A stretch of 64,000 nucleotides of DNA from Herbaspirillum sp. (GTDB lineage Bacteria > Pseudomonadota > Gammaproteobacteria > Burkholderiales > Burkholderiaceae_D), in the NCBI RefSeq assembly GCF_017744395.1, contig NZ_JAGIBI010000006.1, positions 248,001-312,000 of the forward strand, in the 5' to 3' direction. The translations under genes and the position numbers were made by a program. Positions 18,774-30,990 of the stretch are shown here, in pieces; positions within the stretch are counted from its first letter, which is position 1; each line of letters opens with the position of its first letter. The notes under the pieces were generated by a model. The model did no database searches. It worked only from the letters and a program-made list of their open reading frames with translations, and was not told the DNA's origin.

Positions 18774-19844
18774 ATGAATATCTGGTCCTACATATTGAAG
18801 CGGGTGCTGCTGATGGTGCCCACGCTGTTCGGCGTGATCGCCATCACCTTCGCCGTGATCCAGTTCGTTCCCGGCGGCCCGGTGGAGCAGGCCATGCTGG
18901 AGATGAAGGGGCGCAGCGGCGGCGGCGAGGCTTCGGGCGGCGGCGCCGCCACCGGCGCCGCCGGCTACCGTGGCCGGCAAGGCATTGACGAGCAGCGCAT
19001 CGCCGAGATCAAGCAACTCTATGGTTTCGACAAGCCGCCCATCGAACGCTTCGGCCTGATGCTCAAGGGTTTCCTGAGCTTCGACCTGGGCAAGAGCTTT
19101 TACCACCACGGCGATGTCTGGACCCTGGTCAAGTCCAAGCTGCCGGTGTCGGTCACCATCGGCCTGTGGACCTTCTTCCTGACCTATCTGATTTCGGTGC
19201 CGCTGGGCATTGCCAAGGCCGTGCGGGAAGGAAGCGCCTTCGATTCCGCCACCAGCGCGCTGGTGCTGGTGGGTTATTCGATTCCCGGCTTCGTGCTGGG
19301 CGTGTTCCTGCTGGTGGTGTTCGGCGGCGGCAGTTTCCTGCAATGGTTTCCGTTGCGCGGGCTGACCTCGGACAACTGGCAAAGCCTGTCGCTGGCAGGC
19401 AAGGTGGCCGATTACCTGTGGCACATCACGCTGCCGGTGACGGCTTCGGTGGCCGGCTCTTTCGCCGTCACCACGATCCTGACCAAGAACACCTTCCTCG
19501 AAGAAATCCGCAAGCAATACGTGCTGACCGCGCGCGCCAAGGGCCTCTCGGAAAACAAGGTGCTCTACAAGCACGTGTTCCGCAACGCGCTGATCCCGCT
19601 GGTGACCGGCTTCCCGGCCGCGTTCATCGGCGCCTTCTTCGCCGGCAGCCTGCTGATCGAGACGCTGTTCTCGCTCGACGGCCTGGGGCTGCTGTCGTAT
19701 GAGTCGGTGATCCGCCGCGACTATCCGGTGGTGATGGGCACGCTCTACCTGTTTACGCTGATCGGACTGGTGGTCAAGCTGCTGGGCGACCTCTGCTACG
19801 TCTGGGTCGATCCGCGCGTGCAATTCGAAAGCCTGGCCCAATGA
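18774..19844 (+). CDS. yejB: ABC transporter permease, YejB-like
   Basis: MNIWSYILKRVLLMVPTLFGVIAITFAVIQFVPGGPVEQ; DppB-type permease with a Gly-rich insert. Confidence 0.9.
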   Translation: MNIWSYILKRVLLMVPTLFGVIAITFAVIQFVPGGPVEQAMLEMKGRSGGGEASGGGAATGAAGYRGRQGIDEQRIAEIKQLYGFDKPPIERFGLMLKGFLSFDLGKSFYHHGDVWTLVKSKLPVSVTIGLWTFFLTYLISVPLGIAKAVREGSAFDSATSALVLVGYSIPGFVLGVFLLVVFGGGSFLQWFPLRGLTSDNWQSLSLAGKVADYLWHITLPVTASVAGSFAVTTILTKNTFLEEIRKQYVLTARAKGLSENKVLYKHVFRNALIPLVTGFPAAFIGAFFAGSLLIETLFSLDGLGLLSYESVIRRDYPVVMGTLYLFTLIGLVVKLLGDLCYVWVDPRVQFESLAQ

Positions 19845-20892
19845 ACGCAATGCAGACCTCTTCCGTACCCGCTCCCTCTGTTTCCCCCGGCCGCCGCATC
19901 TGGCTGCGTTTTCGCGCCAGCCGCCGCGGCTATTGGAGCCTGGTGCTGTTTACCGTGTTGTTCGTGGCCAGCCTGGGCGCCGAACTGTTTTCCAACGACA
20001 AGCCGCTGGTGGCGCGCTACAACGGGCAACTGATGTTTCCCATGCTGCACGACTATTCGGACAAGAGCTTCGGCGGCGATTTCGATACCCCGGCCGATTA
20101 CCTCGATCCCTTCATCCGGGAGCAGTTCAGGAAAGACGGCAACTGGGCGATCTACCCGCTCAACCGCTACAGCTACGACACGCTGAACTACTTCTCCAAA
20201 GCTCCCAACCCGGCCGCGCCGTCCGCCGACAACTGGCTGGGCACCGACGACCGCGGGCGCGACGTGTTCGCGCGCCTGCTCTACGGTTTCCGCGTCTCGG
20301 TGCTGTTCGGCATCGCGCTGACCGCCATCGGCGTGGTGCTGGGCATCGCCGCCGGCGCCGTGCAAGGCTACTTCGCCGGGCGCACCGACCTGTACATGCA
20401 GCGCATCCTGGAGATATGGGGTTCCATGCCCGAGCTCTACCTGCTGATCATCTTCGCTTCCATCTTCCAGCCCAGCCTGGGGCTGCTGCTGGTGCTGCTG
20501 TCGCTGTTCGGCTGGATGGCGCTGTCGGACTATGTGCGCGCCGATTTCCTGCGCAACCGCAACCTGGAATATGTGCAGGCCGCGCGCGCGCTGGGTTTGT
20601 CGAACCTGCAGATCATCTGGCGCCATATCCTGCCCAACAGCCTGACCACGGTGGTGACCTTCCTGCCGTTCCGCATGAGCGCCGCCATCCTGGCATTGAC
20701 CAGCCTGGACTTCCTCGGGCTCGGGGTGCCGCCGTCCACGCCCAGCCTGGGCGAGCTGCTGGCGCAGGGCAAGAACAACCTGGACGCCTGGTGGATCGCG
20801 CTGTCGACCTTCATCGTGCTGACCGTGATGCTGCTGTTGCTGACCAATATCGGCGACGCCTTGCGCAATGCATTGGACGTGCGGAGGAAAGC

Positions 20893-20896
<4 letters not shown>
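19841..20896 (+). CDS. yejE: ABC transporter permease, YejE-like
   Basis: RRGYWSLVLFTVLFVASLGAELFSNDKPL; WLGTDDRGRDVFARLLYGFRVSVLFG. Confidence 0.9.
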
Positions 20897-22485
<1,589 letters not shown>

Positions 22486-22494
22486 CGGCCGCAA

Positions 22495-22530
22495 ATAAAA
22501 ACGCCGTCCGGCATAAGCGGGACGGCGTGC
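22495..22530 (-). terminator. Terminator for the mltD-side transcript
   Basis: Minus strand: ACGCCGTCCC-N-GGACGGCGTTTTTATTT. Confidence 0.7.
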
Positions 22531-22616
22531 AGGCGTGTTGTTTTATATTGTTCTTGTGATGGTCTTGCGCAGCCAGGCTGCAGTCTCCTCCGGTTTCCTC
22601 CGGATAATTCAGGTCC

Positions 22617-24158
22617 TTATTGCTTGCGGGCGCCGTTGCCGGACGCCAGCGTGATCGGCTTGCCCGCGGCCACCTTGCGCGCCGGGGCCGGAGCGGCCTT
22701 GCGCACGGGCGCCTTGGCGACGGCCACTTGCCGGCGCGCCGGCGCCGGGCGGTGGACGGTATGGGCAGCCGCCACGCGGGTCGGCGCCGCATGGACGACG
22801 TTGGGCACGTTCAATTGCAGGCTCTGGCCGGCGGCCAGCGTGTCGCGCTTCAGGCCGTTCCATTCCTTGATCTGCGCCACGCTCACGCGGTAGCGGCCGG
22901 CGATGCCGGCCAGGGTGTCGCGCTTGCCGGCCTTGACATAGATGCGGCGGGTTTCCGGCGCGTCCGGCGCGATGGCCAGGCGGGCGTTGTCGGCGATTTC
23001 AGGCGTCAGCTCGGTGTCGAGCGAGGCGGTTTCCTCGGACTTGGGCACCAGGATGGTGGAGCCGGCCTTGAGCACCATGCGCGGCGGGATCTGGTTGACG
23101 CTGCGGATCACTTCCGGCGTGGTGCCGAACTTGCTGGCGATGGTTTCGATGCGCTCGCGGGCGCTGGAGACGGTGTGCGCGGTCCAGCTGGTGAAGGCCT
23201 GGGTCCATTTGGACATGTTGGCCTTGAACTTCTCGGCATTGCTTTCCGGCAGCAGGATCTTGGTGTCTTCGCCGCCGATGATCACCGGGCGGTTGAATTG
23301 CGGGTTGAGCGCCTTGAACTCGTCCAGCGACAGTTCAGCCAGTTGCGCCGCGACCTTGACGTCGATGTTGCGGGTCTTGCCGATGGTGACGAAGTAGGGC
23401 TGGTTGTCGACCTTGGGCAGGGCGATGTTGAAGGCGCCCGGGTTGGCGATGATGTTCTTCACCGCCTGCAGCTTGGGCACGTAGTTGCGCGTTTCATTGG
23501 GCATCTGCGCCGACAGCGTGTTGAAGTCGATCGGCAGGCCGGCCGCCAGGTTGCGGTTGACCGCGCGCTGCACCGAGCCTTCGCCCCAGTTGTAGGCCGC
23601 CAGCGCCAGTTGCCAGTCGCCGAACATGCCGTACAGCTTCTGCAGGTAGGTCAGCGCGGCGTCGGTCGAGGCCAGCACGTCGCGGCGCTCGTCGGTGAAC
23701 ATGTTCTGCTTGAGGTTGTAGTCGCGCCCGGTGGAGGGGATGAACTGCCACATGCCGGCCGCCTTGGCGGTCGACAGCGCTTCCGGGTTGAAGGCGGACT
23801 CGATGAACGGCAGCAGGGCCAGTTCGGTCGGCATGCCGCGCTTTTCCAGTTCCTGCACCACGTGGAACAGGTAGCGCGAGGCGCGCATGGTGGTGCGCTG
23901 GATGTAGTCGGGGCGGGAGCTGTACCACTGCGTCTGGCTCTCGACCAGGTTGTTGTCCAGGTCGGGGATGCCGAAGCCTTTGCGGATGCGAGTCCAGACA
24001 TCGATGTCGTTCATTCCCGGCAGCGCATTGGCGCCGAGGTCGGGATTGATCGCATTGAAGGGAGCGGGGTAGATCGAGATGTCGTTGGCGTGGGACAGCA
24101 GCGGGGTGCTTGCGCAGAACAGGGCGGCTAAGGCGAGTTTCTTCAGTGTTAGCTGCAT
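22617..24158 (-). CDS. mltD: Membrane-bound lytic murein transglycosylase D with LysM repeats
   Basis: SLT motif (ELALLPFIESAFNPEALSTAKAAGMWQFIPSTGRDYNL), LysM-like repeats (HTVSSARERIETIASKFGTT; YVKAGKRDTLAGIAGRYRVS). Confidence 0.93.
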   Translation of the reverse strand: MQLTLKKLALAALFCASTPLLSHANDISIYPAPFNAINPDLGANALPGMNDIDVWTRIRKGFGIPDLDNNLVESQTQWYSSRPDYIQRTTMRASRYLFHVVQELEKRGMPTELALLPFIESAFNPEALSTAKAAGMWQFIPSTGRDYNLKQNMFTDERRDVLASTDAALTYLQKLYGMFGDWQLALAAYNWGEGSVQRAVNRNLAAGLPIDFNTLSAQMPNETRNYVPKLQAVKNIIANPGAFNIALPKVDNQPYFVTIGKTRNIDVKVAAQLAELSLDEFKALNPQFNRPVIIGGEDTKILLPESNAEKFKANMSKWTQAFTSWTAHTVSSARERIETIASKFGTTPEVIRSVNQIPPRMVLKAGSTILVPKSEETASLDTELTPEIADNARLAIAPDAPETRRIYVKAGKRDTLAGIAGRYRVSVAQIKEWNGLKRDTLAAGQSLQLNVPNVVHAAPTRVAAAHTVHRPAPARRQVAVAKAPVRKAAPAPARKVAAGKPITLASGNGARKQ

Positions 24159-24510
24159 GAGGGCGTTATCCTGTGCCAGAGGCTAAAGTTTGCGTTCGGC
24201 GCTTCCGTTGCAGAGCTCTGCGGTAAGCAAGCTCGAAGCCTTCTGCCGGAAAACGATTTCATCGGATTCCATCGCTGGGCAGTAGTGGCGGCAATGCAAG
24301 GTTGGAAGCTGCGGATTTCCCCGGGGCACAGTTTGCACCTGGCGCGGCTGACGTTATTGGTAAAGATACGTAAAACCCGCGCGCCAAAATGGGGAATTCA
24401 CGGAGTGTACGGAAGACCCTTTTCCGCAGTCAAGTAAAAATTGGCCGCTGTTACAAAGCCAATTCCTTGATTTGCTTGGGTTTTGGCGTCAAGTCGCCGG
24501 TATCGTCGGC

Positions 24511-25353
24511 TTATTTGTAGACATTTTTCCATTCGCGCAACGCAGCGAAGCTCTCAACTTCGCCAAACGTCTTCAAACGTCCGGCATCCTGCAGCGATTT
24601 GACGATAGCGGGCTGGTTTGCCCGCAGGAATGGATTGGTCCGGCGTTCCAGTGCGATGGTCGAGGGAACGGTCGGCACGCCGCGGTCGCGCTTGGCTTGC
24701 TCATCCTTTATCCGGGTTGCCAGATCGACATTGCCGGGGTCTACCGCGGCCGCGAATTTCAGGTTCGACATCGTGTATTCGTGGGCGCAATATACCTTGG
24801 TGCCGCCCGGCAAATTTGCCAGTTTCGCCAGCGAATCCACCATCTGCGCCGGCGTGCCTTCGAACAGGCGGCCGCAGCCGCCGGCGAACAGCGTGTCGCC
24901 GCAAAACAGCAGGCCTTCGCTCGCGGCGTAGTAGGCGATGTGGCCCAGCGTGTGGCCCGGCACTTCCAGCACTTGCAACTCCAGCGGCAAGTGCGGCAGG
25001 CTGATCCGCTCGCCTTCGGCCAGCGGCCGCGTGATGCCGGCGATTTTCGCGCGCTCGCGCGCCGGCCCGTACACGGCGATGTCGGGGAATTCGGCGCTCC
25101 TGGCGCGCTCGCTGAGCTCGGCCACGCCGCCGACATGGTCAGCATGGTGATGAGTCAGTAAAATAGCGGCCAGCGTCAGGCCGTTTGCCTTGAGCGCGGC
25201 CAGGATCGGCCCGGCGTCGCCCGGGTCCACCACGGCGGCATAGCGTCCGTTATGAATCAACCAAAGATAGTTGTCGTTGAAGGCCGGTACGGCCAACACG
25301 GCCAATGAAGTTTCCCGATCCGGTTTGGCTGGCATGGCTGGCTGCTCGGTCAT
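24511..25353 (-). CDS. gloB: Hydroxyacylglutathione hydrolase (glyoxalase II)
   Basis: [10 protein letters not shown] metal-binding motif, [32 protein letters not shown]. Confidence 0.95.
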   Translation of the reverse strand: MTEQPAMPAKPDRETSLAVLAVPAFNDNYLWLIHNGRYAAVVDPGDAGPILAALKANGLTLAAILLTHHHADHVGGVAELSERARSAEFPDIAVYGPARERAKIAGITRPLAEGERISLPHLPLELQVLEVPGHTLGHIAYYAASEGLLFCGDTLFAGGCGRLFEGTPAQMVDSLAKLANLPGGTKVYCAHEYTMSNLKFAAAVDPGNVDLATRIKDEQAKRDRGVPTVPSTIALERRTNPFLRANQPAIVKSLQDAGRLKTFGEVESFAALREWKNVYK

Positions 25354-25370
25354 AAGGCGCGATCGAATAC

Positions 25371-26144
25371 ATGAGTGACAATCCGGAAATTATAGACCTC
25401 GCCGCCTGGTTGCAGACGCCGACCGGCAGCTACCTGCGCGCCTGGGAGCAGCGCCACCTCAACACGCTGACGGCCGACATCTTCGGCTTCAACGCGGTGC
25501 AGGTCGGTTCGCCGCAGATCCATGCGCTGGCCGCCAACCGCATGCCGTACCGCTGGCTGACCGACAATGCGATGCCGGGCGAGAACCAGTCCGAACTGGA
25601 AATCCCGCAAGTGCTCACGCACGATTTCTGCGAACTGCCGTTCGCCAGCCAGAGCCTGGACCTGGTGGTGCTGCCGCACGTGCTGGAATTCGCCGCCGAG
25701 CCGCACCAGGTATTGCGCGAAGTCGAGCGTGTGCTGATCCTGGAAGGGCAGGTGATCATCTGCGGCTTCAACCCCAGCAGCCTGTGGGGCATGCGCCAGG
25801 CCGCGGGCCGTCTGACCGGTGACCACTTCCTGCCGCGCGACGGCGAATTCATCCGCCTGCCGCGCCTGAAGGACTGGCTCAAGCTGCTCAACATGGAAGT
25901 CAACCGCGGCCATTTCGGCTGCTACGCGCCGCCCTGCGAAACCGACAAGTGGCTCAACCGCTTCAGCTTCATGGAAAAGGCCGGCGACCGCTGGTGGCCG
26001 TATTTCGGCGCGGTCTACATCGTGCAGGCGATCAAGCGCGTGCCGGGCATGCGCCTGGTGGGGCCGGCGCTGAGCCGGCAGAAGGTCAAGGCGCCCAGGG
26101 GCGTGCCGGCGACCAACCGCATTCACAAGTCAGATCAGGTATGA
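25371..26144 (+). CDS. Class I SAM-dependent methyltransferase (type 11)
   Basis: [47 protein letters not shown]. Confidence 0.88.
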   Translation: MSDNPEIIDLAAWLQTPTGSYLRAWEQRHLNTLTADIFGFNAVQVGSPQIHALAANRMPYRWLTDNAMPGENQSELEIPQVLTHDFCELPFASQSLDLVVLPHVLEFAAEPHQVLREVERVLILEGQVIICGFNPSSLWGMRQAAGRLTGDHFLPRDGEFIRLPRLKDWLKLLNMEVNRGHFGCYAPPCETDKWLNRFSFMEKAGDRWWPYFGAVYIVQAIKRVPGMRLVGPALSRQKVKAPRGVPATNRIHKSDQV

Positions 26145-26185
26145 TCGCGGCCCCGGCAAACGCCGGCATCAAATCAGAGAACAGC

Positions 26186-26620
26186 ATGGACAAGGTAGAG
26201 ATTTATTCGGATGGCGCCTGCAAGGGCAACCCAGGGCTGGGCGGCTGGGGCGCATTGCTGGTGGCCGGCGGCCAGGAGAAGGAAATCTTCGGCGGTGAGC
26301 GCAACACCACCAACAACCGCATGGAACTGATGGCGGTGATCCAGGCCCTGAACGCGTTGAAGCGACCCTGCGAAGTCGTGGTCCACACCGACAGCCAGTA
26401 CGTGCAGAAGGGCATCAGCGAATGGATCCACGGCTGGAAGGCGCGCGGCTGGAAGACCGCCAGCAAGGAGCCGGTCAAGAACGCCGACCTGTGGCAGGCG
26501 CTGGACGCGGCCCAGGCGCAGCACCAGGTCGAATGGCGCTGGGTGCGCGGCCACAACGGCCACGCCGGCAACGAGCGCGCCGACCAACTGGCCAACCGCG
26601 GCGTCGACAGCATCAAATAA
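26186..26620 (+). CDS. rnhA: Ribonuclease HI
   Basis: [54 protein letters not shown]. Confidence 0.97.
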   Translation: MDKVEIYSDGACKGNPGLGGWGALLVAGGQEKEIFGGERNTTNNRMELMAVIQALNALKRPCEVVVHTDSQYVQKGISEWIHGWKARGWKTASKEPVKNADLWQALDAAQAQHQVEWRWVRGHNGHAGNERADQLANRGVDSIK

Positions 26621-26647
26621 GCCAGACAGAAAGACAGGAGCAATCCC

Positions 26648-27385
26648 ATGCGTCAGATCATCCTCGATACCGAAACCACCGGCCTGTCGCCGCGCAACGG
26701 CAACCGCATCCTTGAAATCGGCTGCGTCGAAGTGCTGAACCGCCAGCTCTCGGGCAACAACCTGCACTTCTACATCAACCCCGAGCGCGACTCCGAAGAG
26801 GGCGCGCTGGCGGTGCACGGGCTGACCACCGAATTCCTGTCCGACAAGCCGACCTTCAAGCAGATCGCGGCGGAATTCCTCGACTACGTGCGCGGCGCGC
26901 AGATCATCATCCACAACGCGCCCTTCGACGTCGGCTTCCTCGACGCCGAACTGGCGCTGCTGGACCTGCCGCCGTTCTCCGAGCATGTGGCCGAGGTGGT
27001 CGACTCGCTGCAGATGGCCAAGGAACTGCATCCGGGCCGCCGCAATTCGCTGGACGCGCTGTGCGACCGCTACGGCATTTCCAACGCCCACCGTACCCTG
27101 CACGGCGGCCTGCTGGATGCGGCGCTGCTGGCCGAGGTCTACCTGGCCATGACGCGCGGCCAGAACTCGCTGACGATGGACCTGGCCGGCGGGGATGACG
27201 AGGGCGCCGACGGCGCCGCGCTGGAACTGGCGCCGCTGGCCGAGGTGATCGTGGTTCCCGCCAGTGAAGAAGAGCAGGGCTTGCATGAAGAAGTGCTCGA
27301 CCAGCTCGACAAGAGCGTCAAAGGCGCTTGCATCTGGCGTTTCGAACCGCCTCCGCCGGAAGCGGCAGAGGCGCAGCAAGCCTGA
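26648..27385 (+). CDS. dnaQ: DNA polymerase III epsilon subunit
   Basis: MRQIILDTETTGLSPRNGNRILEIGCVE; exonuclease motifs; adjacent to rnhA. Confidence 0.97.
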   Translation: MRQIILDTETTGLSPRNGNRILEIGCVEVLNRQLSGNNLHFYINPERDSEEGALAVHGLTTEFLSDKPTFKQIAAEFLDYVRGAQIIIHNAPFDVGFLDAELALLDLPPFSEHVAEVVDSLQMAKELHPGRRNSLDALCDRYGISNAHRTLHGGLLDAALLAEVYLAMTRGQNSLTMDLAGGDDEGADGAALELAPLAEVIVVPASEEEQGLHEEVLDQLDKSVKGACIWRFEPPPPEAAEAQQA

Positions 27386-27505
27386 TGCGGCGGGGCCGGC
27401 AGCAGGAGTGCGCGAATTATTTACGCGCCTCTTGCACAAGCCGATAAACTTGTGCCATAATCTCGCCTCTCGAACAACGACGCAGCAATGCGGCAATGTT
27501 CAAAT

Positions 27506-27580
27506 GGAAGGTTAGCTCAGGGGTAGAGCACTGCATTCACACTGCAGGGGTCGCAAGTTCGAAACTTGCACTTTCCACCA
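27506..27580 (+). tRNA. tRNA-Val (anticodon CAC)
   Basis: Complete cloverleaf: acceptor GGAAGGT/ACTTTCC, D-stem GCTC/GAGC, anticodon stem CTGCA/TGCAG with loop TTCACAC, T-stem GCAAG/CTTGC with TTCGAAA, encoded CCA. Confidence 0.95.
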
Positions 27581-27589
27581 AGATCCATG

Positions 27590-27623
27590 AAAAATGCCGG
27601 CTTCGCGCCGGCATTTTTCTTTT
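27590..27623. terminator. Terminator downstream of tRNA-Val (also in range of the convergent kinase gene)
   Basis: AAAAATGCCGGC-ttcgc-GCCGGCATTTTTCTTTT. Confidence 0.85.
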
Positions 27624-27665
27624 CCGCTTCCGTATTGCCCAATCCCTCGCCCTTATCATCCGCTG

Positions 27666-29069
27666 CTATCCCCGCAGTGCAGGCAGCCTCACGGTCGCCA
27701 CCAGGCCGCTGCCTGCGGCCGGCGCATCCAGCGCCACGCTGCCTTGCGAGGCCTGCACGATCTCGCGCACGATGGCCAGGCCCAGGCCGGAGCCCGGCTG
27801 GTCCGGCGCGGCGTTGCGATAGAAGCGTTCGAAAACGCGCTCACGCACCTCGGCCGGGATGCCGGGGCCGTTGTCGCTGACCGTGACGACAAATTGCCCG
27901 TTGCCTTCATTGGCCTCATTGCCGGGCTCATGCGCGATGCCCACCGTCACCTTGCCGCCGTCGGGCGTATAGCGCAGGGCGTTGTCGATCAGGTTCATCA
28001 GCATGCCGGCCAGTTGCGCCTCGTTGCCGTTGACCGGCGCGTGCTCCAGTTCGGTTTCCATGCCGAGGTCGATATGCTTTTTCAGCGCCAGCCCGGCCAG
28101 TTCTTCCAGCACCGTGGCGGCGACCGCCATCAGGTCCACCGGGCCGCGCGGGAAGGCGCTGCTGTTGGAGGCCTCGGCCTGCGACAGTTGCAGCAGCTTG
28201 TTGGTCAGGTCGGTCATGTTGCGGCTGCTGTCGTGCAACGCAGCCAGCACCTGGCGCAGGCGCGCCGGGTCGTCCAGCTGGCGCGCGAACTGGATCTGCG
28301 AATCGATGACCGTCAGCGGCGTGCGCAGTTGATGTGCGGCGTCGGCGACGAAGCGCTTTTGCACCGTGACTTGCGCATTGAGCCGCTGGATGTACTGGTT
28401 GATCGCTTCCACGATGGGGCGCAGTTCCACCTGCAATTGCCCGGCGCGCAGCGGCGTGAGCGAATTGGGGTCGCGCGCGGCCAACTGGTCCGTCACGGCC
28501 AGGACCGGGCGCAGTTCTATCGTCAGGCCCAGCACCACCAGCGCTACCGCCAGCAGCAGCAACACGATCTGGCGCCGCAGCGACGGCTGCCACAGGTCGT
28601 CCAGCATGGCCTGGCGGCCCTGCATGGTCTGGCCGACCGAGACCGCCACCATGCGCAGCGTGCCTTCGTCGTACAGCGCGCGGATGTAGCTGACCACGCG
28701 CAGCGCGCGGCCGTCGAACACGGTCGTAGTGTAGACCGGGTGGATGGCGGAGAAGTCGGGATCGGCGGGGAAGTCGGGGCGGCCGGCCAGCAGCGTGGTG
28801 TCGTCCATCAGCACCTGGTAGTACACCGCGTCCTGCGCCGGCGAGGCGAACATTTCAAGGGCCGCGGGCGGGATCGACACCACCGGCGCGCCTTCCTGCC
28901 AGGTGACCTGGCCGGCGATCATGCGGGCCGAGGCCAGCAGGGCGCGGTCCTGGATCAGTGTGGCGCTGGAGGCTGCGTTGTCATAAGCATCGCTGGCCGA
29001 CAGGCCGACGTACACCGTCATCGGGATCAGCAGCCACAGCAGCAGGCGCAGGCGCAGGCTGTCAATCAT
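27666..29069 (-). CDS. Sensor histidine kinase, TctE-like
   Basis: Periplasmic N-terminal region between TMs, H box (FVADAAHQLRTPLTVI), N/G boxes (LIDNALRYTPDGG, DNGPGIP, GSGLGLAIV). Confidence 0.92.
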   Translation of the reverse strand: MIDSLRLRLLLWLLIPMTVYVGLSASDAYDNAASSATLIQDRALLASARMIAGQVTWQEGAPVVSIPPAALEMFASPAQDAVYYQVLMDDTTLLAGRPDFPADPDFSAIHPVYTTTVFDGRALRVVSYIRALYDEGTLRMVAVSVGQTMQGRQAMLDDLWQPSLRRQIVLLLLAVALVVLGLTIELRPVLAVTDQLAARDPNSLTPLRAGQLQVELRPIVEAINQYIQRLNAQVTVQKRFVADAAHQLRTPLTVIDSQIQFARQLDDPARLRQVLAALHDSSRNMTDLTNKLLQLSQAEASNSSAFPRGPVDLMAVAATVLEELAGLALKKHIDLGMETELEHAPVNGNEAQLAGMLMNLIDNALRYTPDGGKVTVGIAHEPGNEANEGNGQFVVTVSDNGPGIPAEVRERVFERFYRNAAPDQPGSGLGLAIVREIVQASQGSVALDAPAAGSGLVATVRLPALRG

Positions 29070-29733
29070 CTTTTTGCTTGAGCAGGTAGCCCAGCCCGCG
29101 CAGGGTCATGATGGCGGCACTGGAGGCATCGAGCTTCTTGCGCAGGCGCGAGATGTAGATTTCGATGGCATCCGCGCTGGGTTCTTCCGAAAGGCTGAAG
29201 ATGCCTTTCATCAGGGCGGTCTTGGAGACCGTCTTGCCTTGCTTGAGCATCAGGATTTCCAGCACGTCGTGCTCGCGCGCCGGCAATGCCAGCGTGTTGC
29301 CGGCGATGGCGAACTGGCGCGTGTTGCTGTCGTAGACCAGGTCGCCGCAATGGATTTCGGCGGCCTTGTCGGGCGTCTGGCGGCGGATCAGCACCTTGAT
29401 GCGTGCCACCAGCTCGCGTATTTCGAAGGGCTTGACCAGGTAGTCGTCGGCGCCCGCGCCCAGGCATTCCACCTTCTCGTCGATCGAGCCGCTGGCGGTC
29501 AGGATCATCACCGGCACGCCGTTGTGGCGCTCGCGCAGGCGCCGCAGGACGTGCTTTCCGCCCAGCTTGGGCAGCATCAGGTCGAGCAGCACCACGTCGT
29601 AGTTTTCATCCCTCAGCACCTGGTCGGCGATCTCGCCGTCAGCCGCGATGTCCACGCTGAACTTGTGTTCTTTCAGGATCTGTTCCAGCCAGTGGGCGAG
29701 CTGCGGGTTGTCTTCGATCAGGAGCAATTTCAT
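29062..29733 (-). CDS. OmpR-family response regulator, TctD-like
   Basis: MKLLLIEDNPQLAHWLEQIL, VVLLDLMLPKLGG, wHTH ending ISRLRKKLDASSAAIMTLRGLGYLL; overlaps the kinase gene. Confidence 0.93.
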   Translation of the reverse strand: MKLLLIEDNPQLAHWLEQILKEHKFSVDIAADGEIADQVLRDENYDVVLLDLMLPKLGGKHVLRRLRERHNGVPVMILTASGSIDEKVECLGAGADDYLVKPFEIRELVARIKVLIRRQTPDKAAEIHCGDLVYDSNTRQFAIAGNTLALPAREHDVLEILMLKQGKTVSKTALMKGIFSLSEEPSADAIEIYISRLRKKLDASSAAIMTLRGLGYLLKQKDD

Positions 29734-29767
29734 GCAAATGTCTCGTTGTTTTGTTGCGGTGCAAATA

Positions 29768-29811
29768 AAAAAGCTGATTTTTGGAAAGCTGGATGAAGGT
29801 TTCAGCTTTTT
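29768..29811. promoter_or_regulatory. Inverted repeat AAAAAGCTGA...TCAGCTTTTT in the divergent regulator/binding-protein intergenic region
   Basis: 10-bp perfect arms with a further GAAAGCTGGAT copy between them. Confidence 0.45.
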
Positions 29812-29888
29812 AGAATACGCGGGCTAATCGATAAAAAGCAAAGATGGCGTCAGACCATCCACCACCAAAAAATCAGGAGACAATCATA

Positions 29889-30935
29889 ATGCGTCAAGAC
29901 GCTCGTGTGTTCCAAGCTTCCGTAATTCGCCGTTCCCTGCTGGCGCTGGGCGCCACTGCCGTCGCGGCTGCCGCGCTGGCGCTGTCGGCCCCGCAAGCCC
30001 GCGCAGCCGACAAGATCACCATCATGGTCGGCGGCATCAACAAACTGATCTACCTGCCGCCCAAGCTGGCCGAGAACCTGGGCTACTTCAAGGAAGAAGG
30101 CCTGGACATCGAGCTGCAGTCGCAGCCGGCCGGCGTGGACGCCGAGAACGAATTGCTGGCCGGCGCCGTGCAGGCGGTGGTGGGCTACTACGACCACTCC
30201 ATCGACCTGCAGAGCAAGGGCAAGGAAGTCACCTCGATCACCCAGCTGCTGCTGGTGCCGGGTGGCATGGAAATGGTGCGCACCGACCTGGCCGGCAGCG
30301 TCAAGAGCATGGCCGACCTGAAGGGCAAGACGCTGGGCGTGACCGGCCTGGGCTCCTCCTCCAGCTTCCTCGCGCAATACCTGGCGGCGCGCGCCGGCCT
30401 GAAGACGGCCGATTATTCGATGCTGCCGGTGGGCGCGGGCAATACCCTGATCGCCGCCATGAAGCAAAAGCGCATCGACGTGGCCTGGACCACCGAGCCG
30501 ACCACTTCCATCCTGCTGGCCTCGGGCGACGCCAAGGTGCTGGTCGACATGAGCAGCGTGGAGGGCACGCGCAATGCGTTGGGCGGCCTGTACCCGGCTT
30601 CCAGCGTCTATGTGAACCGCTCCTGGATGAACAGCCACAAGGCCGAGTCGCAAAAGCTGGCGCGCGCCTTCGTCAAGACCCTGAAGTACATCCAGACCCA
30701 CACGCCGGAAGAGATCGCCGACAAGATGCCCAAGGACTACTACGGCGGCAACAAGCAGATCTACGTGCAGGCGCTGAAGGCATCCATGCCGATGTATTCG
30801 CCCGATGGCAAGATGCCGGCCGGCGGCCCGGAGCAGGTGCTGCAGGTGATGCAAGGTTTCAATCCCAACATCAAGGGCAAGAAGATCGACCTGTCGAAGA
30901 CCTATACCAACGAGTTCGTCGACCAGGTCAAGTAA
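29889..30935 (+). CDS. ABC transporter substrate-binding protein (NitT/TauT-like), copy 1
   Basis: Signal peptide (ALALSAPQARAADKITIMVGGINKLIYLPPKLAENLGYFKEEGLDIELQSQPAGVDAENELLAGAVQAVVGYYDHSIDLQSKGKEV). Confidence 0.9.
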   Translation: MRQDARVFQASVIRRSLLALGATAVAAAALALSAPQARAADKITIMVGGINKLIYLPPKLAENLGYFKEEGLDIELQSQPAGVDAENELLAGAVQAVVGYYDHSIDLQSKGKEVTSITQLLLVPGGMEMVRTDLAGSVKSMADLKGKTLGVTGLGSSSSFLAQYLAARAGLKTADYSMLPVGAGNTLIAAMKQKRIDVAWTTEPTTSILLASGDAKVLVDMSSVEGTRNALGGLYPASSVYVNRSWMNSHKAESQKLARAFVKTLKYIQTHTPEEIADKMPKDYYGGNKQIYVQALKASMPMYSPDGKMPAGGPEQVLQVMQGFNPNIKGKKIDLSKTYTNEFVDQVK

Positions 30936-30990
30936 GGCCGGCGCCTTGCAAGGCATAGAATTCGAAAATCGCACCAGACAGGAGACACGC

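Noticed and set aside
18900-18990. Gly-rich insert in the YejB-like permease (GRSGGGEASGGGAATGAAGYRGR), considered as an unusual insertion
   Set aside because: The overall protein length is similar to known YejB proteins; a flexible loop here does not by itself indicate novelty.
24334-24350. GGGCACAGTTTGCAC resembling a sigma-54 promoter upstream of mltD
   Set aside because: GG to GC spacing is 8 nt rather than the required 10, and it is on the plus strand while mltD and gloB are on the minus strand.
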